64,000 bases of DNA from Paenibacillus faecis. Lineage in GTDB: Bacteria; Bacillota; Bacilli; Paenibacillales; Paenibacillaceae. The translations under genes and the position numbers were made by a program. The notes beneath the pieces are model-generated. The model saw nothing but the letters and a program-made list of their open reading frames with translations, searched no databases and was not told the origin of the DNA. The stretch is taken from the NCBI RefSeq assembly GCF_008084145.1, contig NZ_VSDO01000007.1, forward strand, positions 1 through 64,000, read 5' to 3'. Shown piece by piece: positions 43,454 through 51,949 of this stretch. Numbering within the stretch: position 1 is the first letter of the stretch; each line of letters starts with the position of its first letter.

Positions 43454-44077
43454 ATGCCAAAAGTAGCACTTTTTAATGTCAGTGGTAGCCAGGTGGGCGA
43501 AGTTGAGCTGAATGACGCGGTATTCGGTATCGAGCCGAACGTTCATGTTCTTCATGATGCAGTAGTTATGCAGCGTGCTTCCCTGCGTGCGGGTACTCAT
43601 AAAGTAAAAGGACGTTCTGAAGTTCGTGGCGGCGGCCGTAAGCCTTGGAAACAAAAAGGTACAGGTCGTGCTCGTCAAGGCTCCATCCGTTCTCCGCAAT
43701 GGGTAGGCGGCGGTACGGTATTCGGACCGACTCCGCGCAGTTATTCTTTCAAATTGCCGAAGAAAGTACGTCGTTTGGCGATCAAATCGGCTCTTTCCTC
43801 GAAAGTGATCGATCAGGATATCATCGTACTTGATGCTTTGAGCCTGAACGCTCCTAAGACCAAAGAGTTCGCGGCGATTCTGAACAACCTGAAAGTGGAT
43901 CGCAAAGCTCTCGTTGTGGCACCAGCTTACGACGACAATGTGGCGCTTTCCGCTCGCAACATTCCAGGCGTGAAGTTCGTAGCAGCTGACGGCATTAATG
44001 TTCTTGACGTGCTGACGCACGACAAACTGATCATTACGAAAGAAGCAGTTCAGAAGGTAGAGGAGGTGCTCGCGTAA
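43454..44077 (+). CDS. rplD: 50S ribosomal protein L4
   Basis: L4 of 207 residues, which lines the exit tunnel. The extended loop GRKPWKQKGTGRARQGSIRS is present. In E. coli L4 represses the S10 operon; the same control is not evident from this sequence. The stop TAA shares one base with the rplW start. Confidence 0.97.
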   Translation: MPKVALFNVSGSQVGEVELNDAVFGIEPNVHVLHDAVVMQRASLRAGTHKVKGRSEVRGGGRKPWKQKGTGRARQGSIRSPQWVGGGTVFGPTPRSYSFKLPKKVRRLAIKSALSSKVIDQDIIVLDALSLNAPKTKEFAAILNNLKVDRKALVVAPAYDDNVALSARNIPGVKFVAADGINVLDVLTHDKLIITKEAVQKVEEVLA

Positions 44078-44367
44078 TGAAAGATCCTCGTGATATTATC
44101 AAGCGTCCGGTGATTACGGAACGTACGGCTGGATACATGGAAGACCTGAAATATGTGTTTGAAGTGGATATCCGCGCCAACAAAACCGAAATCAAGAAAG
44201 CTATTGAAGCGATCTTTAATGTAAAAGTGAGCAATGTGAATACCCTGCGTGTTCCTGCTAAGCCGAAACGTTACGGACGCCACTTCGGATATACTCCGGA
44301 ATGGAAGAAAGCGTTCGTTACTTTGGCGGAAGGCAGCAAGCCGCTTGAGTTTTTTGAATCGGTATAA
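44077..44367 (+). CDS. rplW: 50S ribosomal protein L23
   Basis: L23 of 96 residues at the tunnel exit, docking site for trigger factor and SRP. IIKRPVITERT is the usual N-terminal signature. The start overlaps the rplD stop (TAATG), so translation is coupled. Confidence 0.96.
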   Translation: MKDPRDIIKRPVITERTAGYMEDLKYVFEVDIRANKTEIKKAIEAIFNVKVSNVNTLRVPAKPKRYGRHFGYTPEWKKAFVTLAEGSKPLEFFESV

Positions 44368-44395
44368 AATCGTCTAAAGTAAGGAGGGAAATCTA

Positions 44396-45226
44396 GTGCC
44401 TATCAAAAAGTATAAACCGACATCTCCGGCAAGACGCGGCATGTCCGTGTCGACGTTCGAAGAAATCACTACGGATAAACCGGAAAAATCGTTGTTGGCT
44501 CCGCTGAGCAAAACGGCCGGCCGCAACAACCAAGGTAAAATTACGGTTCGTCACCATGGTGGTGGACATAAACGTAAATACCGCATCATCGACTTCAAAC
44601 GGAACAAGGATGGAATTCCAGGCCGCGTTGCTACGATCGAGTATGACCCGAACCGGACTTCCAACATCGCCTTGATCCACTATGCCGACGGTGAGAAACG
44701 CTACATTCTGGCTCCTAAAGGTCTGAAAGTAGGCGACGTGATCGAATCCGGCGTGGGCTCCGACATCAAAATCGGTAACGCTATGCCGCTCGAGAACATC
44801 CCGGTAGGTACCGTTATCCACAACATTGAGCTGAAGCCTGGCAAAGGCGGACAATTGGTTCGCGCCGCCGGTACCGAAGCGCAATTGCTGGGTAAAGAAG
44901 AGAAGTATGTAACGATCCGCCTGTCCTCTGGCGAAGTTCGTAAGGTTCTGAAGGTTTGCCGCGCTACTATCGGCGCTGTAGGCAACGGAGACCACGAGCT
45001 TGTGAAAATCGGTAAAGCGGGCCGCAGCCGCTGGTTGGGACAACGTCCTGAAGTGCGCGGTGTCGTCATGAACCCGAACGATCACCCTCACGGTGGTGGT
45101 GAAGGTCGCGCTCCGATCGGTCGTAAATCGCCATTGTCTCCTTGGGGCAAACCGACCCTGGGTTACAAGACGCGTAAGAAGGGCAAAGCTTCTGATAAAT
45201 ATATCGTTCGCCGCCGCACGAAGTAA
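44396..45226 (+). CDS. rplB: 50S ribosomal protein L2
   Basis: L2 of 276 residues, essential for subunit joining and peptidyl transfer. The GRNNQGKITVRHHGGGHKR segment and the PNDHPHGGGEGRAPIG active-site loop with its histidine are intact. The start codon is GTG 44396, preceded by AAGGAGGG. Confidence 0.97.
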   Translation: MPIKKYKPTSPARRGMSVSTFEEITTDKPEKSLLAPLSKTAGRNNQGKITVRHHGGGHKRKYRIIDFKRNKDGIPGRVATIEYDPNRTSNIALIHYADGEKRYILAPKGLKVGDVIESGVGSDIKIGNAMPLENIPVGTVIHNIELKPGKGGQLVRAAGTEAQLLGKEEKYVTIRLSSGEVRKVLKVCRATIGAVGNGDHELVKIGKAGRSRWLGQRPEVRGVVMNPNDHPHGGGEGRAPIGRKSPLSPWGKPTLGYKTRKKGKASDKYIVRRRTK

Positions 45227-45302
45227 TCCGCGTTTAGCGGATCACTTCACGGTCGTGAATGTCATAAGGAAACAAGCAGCGTAACGAAGGGAGGATAAAC
45301 AA

Positions 45303-45581
45303 ATGAGTCGCAGTCTGAAAAAAGGTCCATTTATTGATGGTTACCTTCTCAAGAAAGTGGAAGAAGTGAACGCTTCGAACAAGAAAGTCGTGATCAAAAC
45401 TTGGTCCCGTCGTTCCACAATCTTCCCGCAATTCATTGGCCACACGTTCGGTGTATACGACGGCCGCAAGCATGTTCCGGTTTATGTAACCGAGGATATG
45501 GTGGGACACAAATTGGGCGAATTCGCTCCAACCCGTACCTATAAAGGTCATACGGACGACGATAAGAAAACGAGACGTTAA
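45303..45581 (+). CDS. rpsS: 30S ribosomal protein S19
   Basis: S19 of 92 residues in the 30S head. The start MSRSLKKGPFIDGYLL and the TWSRRSTIFPQFIGHTF segment are typical. GGGAGG precedes ATG 45303. The 76-nt gap after rplB holds two small palindromes (CCGC-GTTTA-GCGG and TTCACG-GT-CGTGAA) of unknown role. Confidence 0.97.
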   Translation: MSRSLKKGPFIDGYLLKKVEEVNASNKKVVIKTWSRRSTIFPQFIGHTFGVYDGRKHVPVYVTEDMVGHKLGEFAPTRTYKGHTDDDKKTRR

Positions 45582-45615
45582 TCATAAGTTCTTCGTTTGA
45601 GAGGAGGTAACACAC

Positions 45616-45948
45616 ATGGAAGCTAAAGCACATGCAAGGTCTATCCGCATTGCCCCACGGAAAGCTCAACTGGTGGTTGACTTGATCCGCGGCAAGCAAG
45701 TTGGCGATGCTATCGCGATTCTCCGCCATACGCCAAAGGCGGCTTCCCCGATTGTGGAGAAGCTTTTGAACTCGGCGATCGCCAATGCTGAACACAACTA
45801 TTCTATGGATGTAAATAAATTGGTTATTACGCAAGCTTACGTAAACCAAGGTCCGACAATGAAACGTTTCCGCCCTCGCGCAATGGGACGTGCAAGCCGG
45901 ATCAACAAACGCACCAGCCACATCACTTTGGTGGTATCCGAAAAATAA
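45616..45948 (+). CDS. rplV: 50S ribosomal protein L22
   Basis: L22 of 110 residues with the tunnel-lining beta hairpin PTMKRFRPRAMGRASRI. The loop has no visible insertion or deletion of the kind linked to macrolide resistance. GAGAGGAGGT precedes ATG 45616. Confidence 0.97.
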   Translation: MEAKAHARSIRIAPRKAQLVVDLIRGKQVGDAIAILRHTPKAASPIVEKLLNSAIANAEHNYSMDVNKLVITQAYVNQGPTMKRFRPRAMGRASRINKRTSHITLVVSEK

Positions 45949-45961
45949 GGAGGGAAAACGT

Positions 45962-46630
45962 GTGGGCCAAAAGGTAAATCCGGTCGGACTACGAGTAGGG
46001 ATTATCCGTGATTGGGAATCCAAATGGTACGCAGGCAAAGATTTCGGCGATCTTTTGCTGGAAGACGTAAAAATTCGTGAACACCTGAAGAACAAACTGA
46101 AAGACTCCGCGGTATCTCGCATTGAAATCGAGAGAGCGGCTAATCGCGTGAACGTAACGATCCACACTGCGAAACCAGGTATGGTTATCGGTAAAGGTGG
46201 TTCGGAGGTTGAAAACCTGCGGGGCGAAATTACGAAAATCGCAGGCGGCAAAAAAGTTCACATCAACATTTCTGAAATCAAACACCCTGATCTTGACGCG
46301 ATTCTTGTCGCAGAAAGCATTGCACAACAATTGGAACGTCGCGTTTCTTTCCGTCGTGCACTGAAACAAGCGATTCAAAGAACGATGCGTTCGGGAGCGA
46401 AAGGGATTAAAACAGCAGTTAGCGGCCGTCTTGGCGGTGCTGAAATTGCTCGTTCGGAAGGCTACAGTGAAGGAACTGTTCCACTTCATACGCTCCGCGC
46501 CGACATCGACTACGGTACGGCAGAAGCGCATACGACTTATGGCCGCATCGGCGTAAAAGTATGGATCTATCGTGGAGAGGTTCTTCCTACGGCTAAGAAA
46601 CAACAAGCTGCTCAGGAAGGAGGCAACTAA
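45962..46630 (+). CDS. rpsC: 30S ribosomal protein S3
   Basis: S3 of 222 residues with the KH domain (GMVIGKGGSEVENLR) and the C-terminal domain that helps unwind mRNA. I chose GTG 45962 (second residue G of GQKVNPVGLR), with AAGGAGGG upstream at 45949-45956; an upstream in-frame ATG inside rplV is not used. Confidence 0.97.
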   Translation: MGQKVNPVGLRVGIIRDWESKWYAGKDFGDLLLEDVKIREHLKNKLKDSAVSRIEIERAANRVNVTIHTAKPGMVIGKGGSEVENLRGEITKIAGGKKVHINISEIKHPDLDAILVAESIAQQLERRVSFRRALKQAIQRTMRSGAKGIKTAVSGRLGGAEIARSEGYSEGTVPLHTLRADIDYGTAEAHTTYGRIGVKVWIYRGEVLPTAKKQQAAQEGGN

Positions 46631-46632
46631 TC

Positions 46633-47067
46633 ATGTTGGTACCAAAACGTGTAAAACACCGCAAGCAACAACGCGGTAATATGAGAGGCCAAGCAAAAGG
46701 CGGCACTGAACTCAACTTCGGTGAATACGGCCTTCAGGCTCTGGAGCCGACTTGGATCACGAACCGTCAAATCGAAGCGGCGCGTATTGCAATGACGCGT
46801 TACATCAAGCGTGGCGGTAAAGTATGGATTAAGATTTTCCCTGACAAACCGATTACTCAAAAGCCTCTTGAAGTCCGGATGGGTAGCGGTAAAGGTAACG
46901 TAGAAAAATGGGTCGCAGTTGTGAAGCCTGGCAAAATCATGTTTGAGCTTGCCGGTGTTTCGGAGGAAATCGCGCGTGAAGCTATGCGTCTCGCCGCCCA
47001 CAAACTGCCGATCAAAACGAAGTTTGTGAAACGTGAAGAATTGGGTGGTGAAGCAAATGAAAGCTAA
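46633..47067 (+). CDS. rplP: 50S ribosomal protein L16
   Basis: L16 of 144 residues at the A site. The start MLVPKRVKHRKQQRG and the GSGKGNVEKWVAVVKPG segment are typical. It begins 2 nt after the rpsC stop, and its last 11 nt overlap rpmC. Confidence 0.97.
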   Translation: MLVPKRVKHRKQQRGNMRGQAKGGTELNFGEYGLQALEPTWITNRQIEAARIAMTRYIKRGGKVWIKIFPDKPITQKPLEVRMGSGKGNVEKWVAVVKPGKIMFELAGVSEEIAREAMRLAAHKLPIKTKFVKREELGGEANES

Positions 47068-47257
47068 TGAACTTCGCAACTTAACCACTGCTGAAATCGA
47101 ACAAAAAGTCGCAGGTTTTAAAGAAGAACTTTTTAACCTTCGTTTTCAATTGGCTACGGGCCAGCTCGATAACCCGACTCGGATTCGTGACGTGCGTAAG
47201 GAAATAGCTCGTGCTAAAACCGTATTACGTGAAAGAGAACTCGGGATCACCAGTTAA
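47057..47257 (+). CDS. rpmC: 50S ribosomal protein L29
   Basis: L29 of 66 residues at the tunnel exit. I chose ATG 47057 (MKANELRNLTTAEIE). This start lies inside the end of rplP (11-nt overlap), with GGTGGTG upstream. The overlap suggests translational coupling. Confidence 0.95.
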   Translation: MKANELRNLTTAEIEQKVAGFKEELFNLRFQLATGQLDNPTRIRDVRKEIARAKTVLRERELGITS

Positions 47258-47307
47258 GAATGCGCATAGCGTATGCGAAGCGCCTAAGTCCAGGAAGGAG
47301 GCTAACC

Positions 47308-47574
47308 ATGAGCGAAGAACGCAATAGCCGTAAAGTGCAAATTGGTAAAGTCGTCAGCGACAAAATGGATAAAACCATCGTTGTAGCTGTGGAAACTTAC
47401 AAGAAGCATGACTTGTACCACAAGCGCATTAAATACACGAAGAAATTTAAAGCGCATGATGAAAATAACACTGCGAAAATCGGTGACACTGTTAAGATCG
47501 CTGAGACTCGTCCGTTGTCGAAAGACAAACGTTGGAGACTGGTCGAAGTTGTTGAAAAAGCGGTTATTATCTGA
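47308..47574 (+). CDS. rpsQ: 30S ribosomal protein S17
   Basis: S17 of 88 residues, an early 16S rRNA binder with an OB fold. I chose ATG 47308 (MSEERNSRKVQIGKVVSDKM), with GGAAGGAGG at 47292-47300. The longer frame from 47260 would add 16 non-family residues. Confidence 0.96.
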   Translation: MSEERNSRKVQIGKVVSDKMDKTIVVAVETYKKHDLYHKRIKYTKKFKAHDENNTAKIGDTVKIAETRPLSKDKRWRLVEVVEKAVII

Positions 47575-47610
47575 TAGCAGGATAGCTTAGACCGAAAGGA
47601 GGACATATCC

Positions 47611-47979
47611 ATGATTCAACCATTTACACGTTTGCAAGTTGCGGATAACTCCGGCGCGAAGGAATTGATGTGTATCCGTGTTCTGGGCGGTACCGGTCGT
47701 CGTACGGCGCAAATCGGCGATTTGATCGTTTGTTCTGTAAAACAAGCAACACCAGGCGGCGTTGTCAAAAAGGGTGACGTTGTCAGAGCGGTTGTTGTTC
47801 GTACAAAACGTTCCGTACGCCGTAAAGACGGTTCTTACATCGCTTTCGACGAAAACGCAGCGGTTGTAGTTAAGGAAGACAAGAGCCCGCGCGGTACTCG
47901 TATTTTCGGACCAGTCGCTCGCGAACTTCGCGACAGAGACTTCATGAAGATCGTTTCCTTGGCTCCGGAAGTCATCTAA
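47611..47979 (+). CDS. rplN: 50S ribosomal protein L14
   Basis: L14 of 122 residues at the subunit interface; binds RsfS. The start MIQPFTRLQVADNSGAKEL is diagnostic. AAAGGAGG precedes ATG 47611. Confidence 0.97.
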   Translation: MIQPFTRLQVADNSGAKELMCIRVLGGTGRRTAQIGDLIVCSVKQATPGGVVKKGDVVRAVVVRTKRSVRRKDGSYIAFDENAAVVVKEDKSPRGTRIFGPVARELRDRDFMKIVSLAPEVI

Positions 47980-47985
47980 TCAACA

Positions 47986-48037
47986 CCCCAAAAAGTGAAG
48001 CTTCAGGCTGGAAGCTGACTCCGAATACTTTTCGGGG
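47986..48037 (+). promoter_or_regulatory. long hairpin between rplN and rplX
   Basis: CCCCAAAAAGT (47986-47996) pairs with ACTTTTCGGGG (48027-48037) with one A-C mismatch, and AGCTTC / GAAGCT (47999-48004 and 48011-48016) forms an inner stem. There is no T run, so it is not an intrinsic terminator. It may be a processing or translational-control site in the spc operon. Confidence 0.6.
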
Positions 48038-48063
48038 ACCCCGATTAACAGGAGGTGTAAAGA

Positions 48064-48417
48064 ATGCCTAGATTGAAAAAAGTTCTGGAATCCCATAACA
48101 ATAAATTGCACGTGAAAAAGGACGATACGGTCATCGTGATCTCCGGTAAGGACAAAGGTAAGAAAGGCCGCGTTATCGCCGCTTACCCTCGTGAAAACCG
48201 CGTGTTGGTGGAAGGCGTGAACATGGTGAAGAAACACCAAAAGCCGAACCAACTGAACCCGCAAGGCGGCATTATCGAGAAAGAAGCTCCGATTCACGTA
48301 TCGAACGTCATGCATGTTGATCCGAAGAGCGGAAAAGTAACCCGTATCGGTTACAAAGTATTGGACAACGGCAAAAAGGTTCGTGTTGCAAAGAGATCCG
48401 GAGAAGTAATCGACTAA
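48064..48417 (+). CDS. rplX: 50S ribosomal protein L24
   Basis: L24 of 117 residues with a KOW motif (DTVIVISGKDKGKKGRV). Assembly initiator of the 50S subunit. AGGAGGTG precedes ATG 48064. A stable hairpin lies between rplN and this gene. Confidence 0.97.
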   Translation: MPRLKKVLESHNNKLHVKKDDTVIVISGKDKGKKGRVIAAYPRENRVLVEGVNMVKKHQKPNQLNPQGGIIEKEAPIHVSNVMHVDPKSGKVTRIGYKVLDNGKKVRVAKRSGEVID

Positions 48418-48450
48418 TCCACGAATGTTAAGAAAGGAGGTCCATGATTC

Positions 48451-48993
48451 ATGGCAGCAAGATTGAAAGAACGCTTTTTGAACGAAGTAACACCTGCTTT
48501 GATTCAAAAATTCAACTATACAACAGTTATGCAAGTGCCTAAAATCGAGAAGGTCGTTATCAACATGGGTGTGGGTGACGCCGTAGCCAACTCGAAGGTG
48601 CTGGATTCTGCGGTAAACGACATGCAGCTGATCGCCGGACAAAAACCGGTTATCACTCGCGCGAAGAAGTCGATCGCAGGCTTCAAACTCCGTGAGAACA
48701 TGCCGATCGGTGTGAAGGTAACCCTTCGCGGCGAGCGCATGTACTATTTCCTCGACAAGCTGTTCAACGTTACGCTTCCGCGTGTCCGTGACTTCCACGG
48801 GGTATCGACGAAAGCGTTCGACGGACGCGGTAACTACACGCTCGGTCTCAAGGAACAATTGATCTTCCCTGAAATCGAGTACGATAAAGTTGACAAGGTA
48901 CGCGGTATGGACATCGTTATCGTAACGACGGCAAAAACCGACGAAGAGTCCCGCGAACTGCTGGCCGGACTCGGAATGCCTTTTGCGAAGTAA
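48451..48993 (+). CDS. rplE: 50S ribosomal protein L5
   Basis: L5 of 180 residues; binds 5S rRNA and the P-site tRNA. IEKVVINMGVGDAVAN and GMDIVIVTTAKTDEESRELL are typical. AAAGGAGGT precedes ATG 48451. Confidence 0.97.
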   Translation: MAARLKERFLNEVTPALIQKFNYTTVMQVPKIEKVVINMGVGDAVANSKVLDSAVNDMQLIAGQKPVITRAKKSIAGFKLRENMPIGVKVTLRGERMYYFLDKLFNVTLPRVRDFHGVSTKAFDGRGNYTLGLKEQLIFPEIEYDKVDKVRGMDIVIVTTAKTDEESRELLAGLGMPFAK

Positions 48994-49038
48994 GCATTGT
49001 TTCTATTCTCCGAAACTATCTAGGAGGTGTCAGGCTAA

Positions 49039-49224
49039 GTGGCAAAAACTTCGATGAAAGTTAAACAGCAACGCACTCCGAAATTCAAAGTACGGGCTTA
49101 CACCCGTTGCGAGCGTTGCGGTCGTCCACATTCGGTATTGCAAAAGTACAAAATTTGCAGAATTTGTTTCCGTGAATTAGCTTATAAAGGCCAGATTCCT
49201 GGCGTGAAAAAAGCAAGCTGGTAA
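49039..49224 (+). CDS. rpsN: 30S ribosomal protein S14 type Z
   Basis: S14 of 61 residues in the zinc-binding form (C24, C27, C40, C43). Bacillus keeps a zinc-free paralogue elsewhere for zinc starvation. The start codon is GTG 49039, with AGGAGGTG upstream. Confidence 0.96.
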   Translation: MAKTSMKVKQQRTPKFKVRAYTRCERCGRPHSVLQKYKICRICFRELAYKGQIPGVKKASW

Positions 49225-49255
49225 TCCATCAACAACGGGAAGGAGGTTTACACGT

Positions 49256-49654
49256 ATGACTATGTCAGATCCAATTGCAGATATGCTTACTCGTATTCGT
49301 AACGCGAACACGGTTCGCCACGAAACAGTAGAACTGCCTGCGTCCTCGATCAAGAAACAAATCGCTGAAATCCTGAAGCGTGAAGGTTTCATCCGTGACG
49401 CAGAATATATCGAAGATAACAAACAAGGGCTCATTCGTATTTTCCTGAAATACGGCCCGAACAACGAACGCGTCATCTCCGGACTTAAGAGAATCAGTAA
49501 GCCAGGCCTTCGCGTTTACACGAAGAGCAACGAAGTTCCTCGTGTTCTCGGCGGACTGGGTATCGCGATTATCTCCACTTCCAAGGGAGTCATGACCGAC
49601 AAGGAAGCTCGTCAGGCGAAAGCCGGCGGCGAAGTTGTCTGCTACGTTTGGTAA
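49256..49654 (+). CDS. rpsH: 30S ribosomal protein S8
   Basis: S8 of 132 residues, core assembly protein and, in E. coli, repressor of the spc operon. The start is MTMSDPIADMLTRIRNA; ATG 49262 is an alternative. The C terminus GGEVVCYVW is typical. GGAAGGAGG precedes it. Confidence 0.97.
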   Translation: MTMSDPIADMLTRIRNANTVRHETVELPASSIKKQIAEILKREGFIRDAEYIEDNKQGLIRIFLKYGPNNERVISGLKRISKPGLRVYTKSNEVPRVLGGLGIAIISTSKGVMTDKEARQAKAGGEVVCYVW

Positions 49655-49684
49655 TTAACGTCACAAAACAAGGAGGTGCAGCAA

Positions 49685-50227
49685 ATGTCTCGTATTGGTC
49701 GCAAACCAATTACAGTACCAAGTGGTGTGGATGTCACACTTGATAATAGCGTCATTACGGTAAAAGGACCGAAAGGTACTTTGACCCGTGAACTTCATAA
49801 GGACATCAAGGTTTCGGTTGAAGACAACCAAATCCTCGTGGAACGTCCTTCTGACAACAAATTGCATCGTTCCCTGCACGGCACGACCCGCAGTGTAGTG
49901 AGCAACATGGTGAGCGGAGTAACCGAAGGTTTCTCCAAATCCCTCGAACTGGTTGGCGTCGGTTACCGCGCAAGCAAATCCGGCGAGAAACTGGTTCTTA
50001 ACGTGGGATACTCCCATCCGGTAGAAATCACTCCGGAACCGGGCATCGTATTTGAAGTTCCTACGAATACGAAGATCGTCGTAAGTGGGATCAACAAAGA
50101 GCGCGTAGGCGAATATGCTGCAAAAATTCGCTCCGTGCGCGAACCTGAGCCGTACAAAGGCAAAGGGATTAAGTACGAAGGCGAACGCATCATTCGTAAG
50201 GAAGGTAAAGCCGGTAAGAAGAAATAA
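49685..50227 (+). CDS. rplF: 50S ribosomal protein L6
   Basis: L6 of 180 residues near the sarcin-ricin loop. The start MSRIGRKPITVPSGV and GINKERVGEYAAKIR segment are diagnostic. I chose ATG 49685 with AAGGAGGTG upstream. Confidence 0.97.
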   Translation: MSRIGRKPITVPSGVDVTLDNSVITVKGPKGTLTRELHKDIKVSVEDNQILVERPSDNKLHRSLHGTTRSVVSNMVSGVTEGFSKSLELVGVGYRASKSGEKLVLNVGYSHPVEITPEPGIVFEVPTNTKIVVSGINKERVGEYAAKIRSVREPEPYKGKGIKYEGERIIRKEGKAGKKK

Positions 50228-50310
50228 ACCTCTTCTTAGCGGACCCATCCTTTTGGCGTCTTGATTGGAACGGCTTGTGAAGGTAAACCGAAGGGAGTGA
50301 AATGGAAGTC

Positions 50311-50679
50311 ATGATTACTAAAGGCGATAAGAACAAAGCCCGTCTGAAAAGACATTTGCGTGTACGGAAAAAAATCCAAGGAACGGCTGAACGTCCAAGA
50401 CTTAACGTATACCGTTCTTCCAAACATATCTACGCTCAACTGATCGACGATGTAGCAGGTGTGACCATCGCATCCGCTTCGACGATCGACAAAGAGCTGA
50501 GCAGTGAAATCGGCAACGGCGGTAACGTAGAATCCGCTCGTAAGGTTGGCGAATTGATCGCAAAACGCGCTCAAGGCAAAGGCGTTAAGAACGTAGTATT
50601 CGACCGCGGGGGATATCTGTACCATGGACGGATTCAGGCACTGGCTGACGCAGCCCGTGAAGCAGGCCTGGAATTCTAA
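50311..50679 (+). CDS. rplR: 50S ribosomal protein L18
   Basis: L18 of 122 residues, a 5S rRNA binder. I chose ATG 50311 (MITKGDKNKARLKRHLRVRKK) by similarity. An in-frame ATG at 50302 is nearer to the GGGAG site (3 nt) and would add three residues. GGYLYHGRIQALADAAREAG is the typical end. Confidence 0.95.
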   Translation: MITKGDKNKARLKRHLRVRKKIQGTAERPRLNVYRSSKHIYAQLIDDVAGVTIASASTIDKELSSEIGNGGNVESARKVGELIAKRAQGKGVKNVVFDRGGYLYHGRIQALADAAREAGLEF

Positions 50680-50704
50680 AATATTTTAAAAGGAGGTTAA
50701 CGAC

Positions 50705-51202
50705 TTGCGTGTAGATCCGAACACTTTAGAACTGACTGAAAGAGTTGTAAACATTAACCGCGTAGCTAAAGTAGTTAAAGGCGGACGCCGTTTTAGCTTC
50801 AGCGCGCTCGTGGTTGTCGGCGACGGCAATGGCTGGGTTGGCGCCGGTATCGGTAAAGCAGGCGAAGTTCCTGATGCGATCCGCAAAGGAATTGAAGATG
50901 CTAAGAAAAATCTTGTGCATGTTCCACTCGTAGGAACGTCGATCCCTCACCAAGTAGTTGGTCATTTCGGTGCTGGCCGTGTGCTTCTGAAACCGGCATC
51001 CGAAGGTACCGGGGTTATCGCTGGCGGTCCTGTTCGTGCGGTACTCGAACTGGCAGGCGTTGGCGACATTTTGACAAAATCTTTAGGTTCTTCGAATTCC
51101 ATCAACATGGTCAACGCGACTCTGGAGGGCTTGTCCCGTCTGAAACGCGCTGAGGATGTTGCGAAATTACGCGGTAAATCCGTCGAAGAACTTCTCGGTT
51201 AA
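50705..51202 (+). CDS. rpsE: 30S ribosomal protein S5
   Basis: S5 of 165 residues, part of the mRNA entry helicase and fidelity region. The dsRBD-like N-terminal domain and GTGVIAGGPVRAVLE are intact. The start codon is TTG 50705, with AAAGGAGG upstream. Confidence 0.96.
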   Translation: MRVDPNTLELTERVVNINRVAKVVKGGRRFSFSALVVVGDGNGWVGAGIGKAGEVPDAIRKGIEDAKKNLVHVPLVGTSIPHQVVGHFGAGRVLLKPASEGTGVIAGGPVRAVLELAGVGDILTKSLGSSNSINMVNATLEGLSRLKRAEDVAKLRGKSVEELLG

Positions 51203-51214
51203 GGAGGGAATCTC

Positions 51215-51400
51215 ATGGCTAAACTGCAAATTACCCTCGTGCGTAGTTTGATCGGTCGTCCGGAGAACCAACGTACTACCGTGAAAACTTTGGGACTTCG
51301 CAAAATTAACCAATCCGTGGTTCACAACGACAATCCGGCCATCCGTGGCATGGTGAATCAAGTAAGCCACCTGGTTTCGGTTCAAGAAATCGCGGAATAA
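51215..51400 (+). CDS. rpmD: 50S ribosomal protein L30
   Basis: L30 of 61 residues. LQITLVRSLIGRPENQR and TVKTLGLRKINQSV are family signatures. AAGGAGGG precedes ATG 51215, 12 nt after rpsE. A hairpin region separates it from rplO. Confidence 0.97.
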   Translation: MAKLQITLVRSLIGRPENQRTTVKTLGLRKINQSVVHNDNPAIRGMVNQVSHLVSVQEIAE

Positions 51401-51428
51401 TTCCAAGCACAAGCTGCGAAACGTCGCT

Positions 51429-51476
51429 TTGAGTCGATCAAGATAATCCGTCTATCGGATTATCGAGATGCTCAAA
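51429..51476 (+). promoter_or_regulatory. hairpin between rpmD and rplO
   Basis: A perfect 9-bp stem GATAATCCG-TCTAT-CGGATTATC (51442-51464) lies within an outer TTTGAG / CTCAAA pair (51429-51434 and 51471-51476). No T run follows. The gap of 108 nt is long for this cluster, so the structure may be a processing or control site. Confidence 0.6.
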
Positions 51477-51508
51477 TGCCAACAATATATAAGGAGGTGC
51501 AACGAACG

Positions 51509-51949
51509 ATGAAGTTACATGAGCTCTCCCCAGCTCCAGGATCCCGCCAAGAGCGTAAGCGTGTGGGCCGCGGTACTGGTAGCGGTATGGGTAAAACATC
51601 TACGCGTGGTCACAAAGGTCAAAACGCTCGTTCCGGCGGTGGTGTGCGTCCGGGCTTCGAAGGCGGTCAAAACCCGTTGTATCGTCGCTTGCCAAAACGC
51701 GGATTTACAAATCCTACGCGGAAAGAGTACGCGATCGTGAACATCGAGGAACTGAACAGCTTTGCAGCGGGTACGGAAGTAACTCCTGAACTGTTGTTTG
51801 AACAAGGAATCGTGAAGAACGCGAAAAGCGGAATCAAGGTTCTGGGTAACGGTGAAGTTACTGTCAAACTGACAGTTAAAGCGAATAAGTTCTCTCAATC
51901 TGCGGTAGAGAAAATCGAGGCTGCCGGCGGTAAAACCGAGGTGATCTAA
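51509..51949 (+). CDS. rplO: 50S ribosomal protein L15
   Basis: L15 of 146 residues. I chose ATG 51509 (MKLHELSPAPGSRQERKRVGRG) with AAGGAGGTG at 51491-51499. The glycine- and basic-rich N-terminal tail is normal. The stop codon shares a base with the secY start. Confidence 0.97.
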   Translation: MKLHELSPAPGSRQERKRVGRGTGSGMGKTSTRGHKGQNARSGGGVRPGFEGGQNPLYRRLPKRGFTNPTRKEYAIVNIEELNSFAAGTEVTPELLFEQGIVKNAKSGIKVLGNGEVTVKLTVKANKFSQSAVEKIEAAGGKTEVI

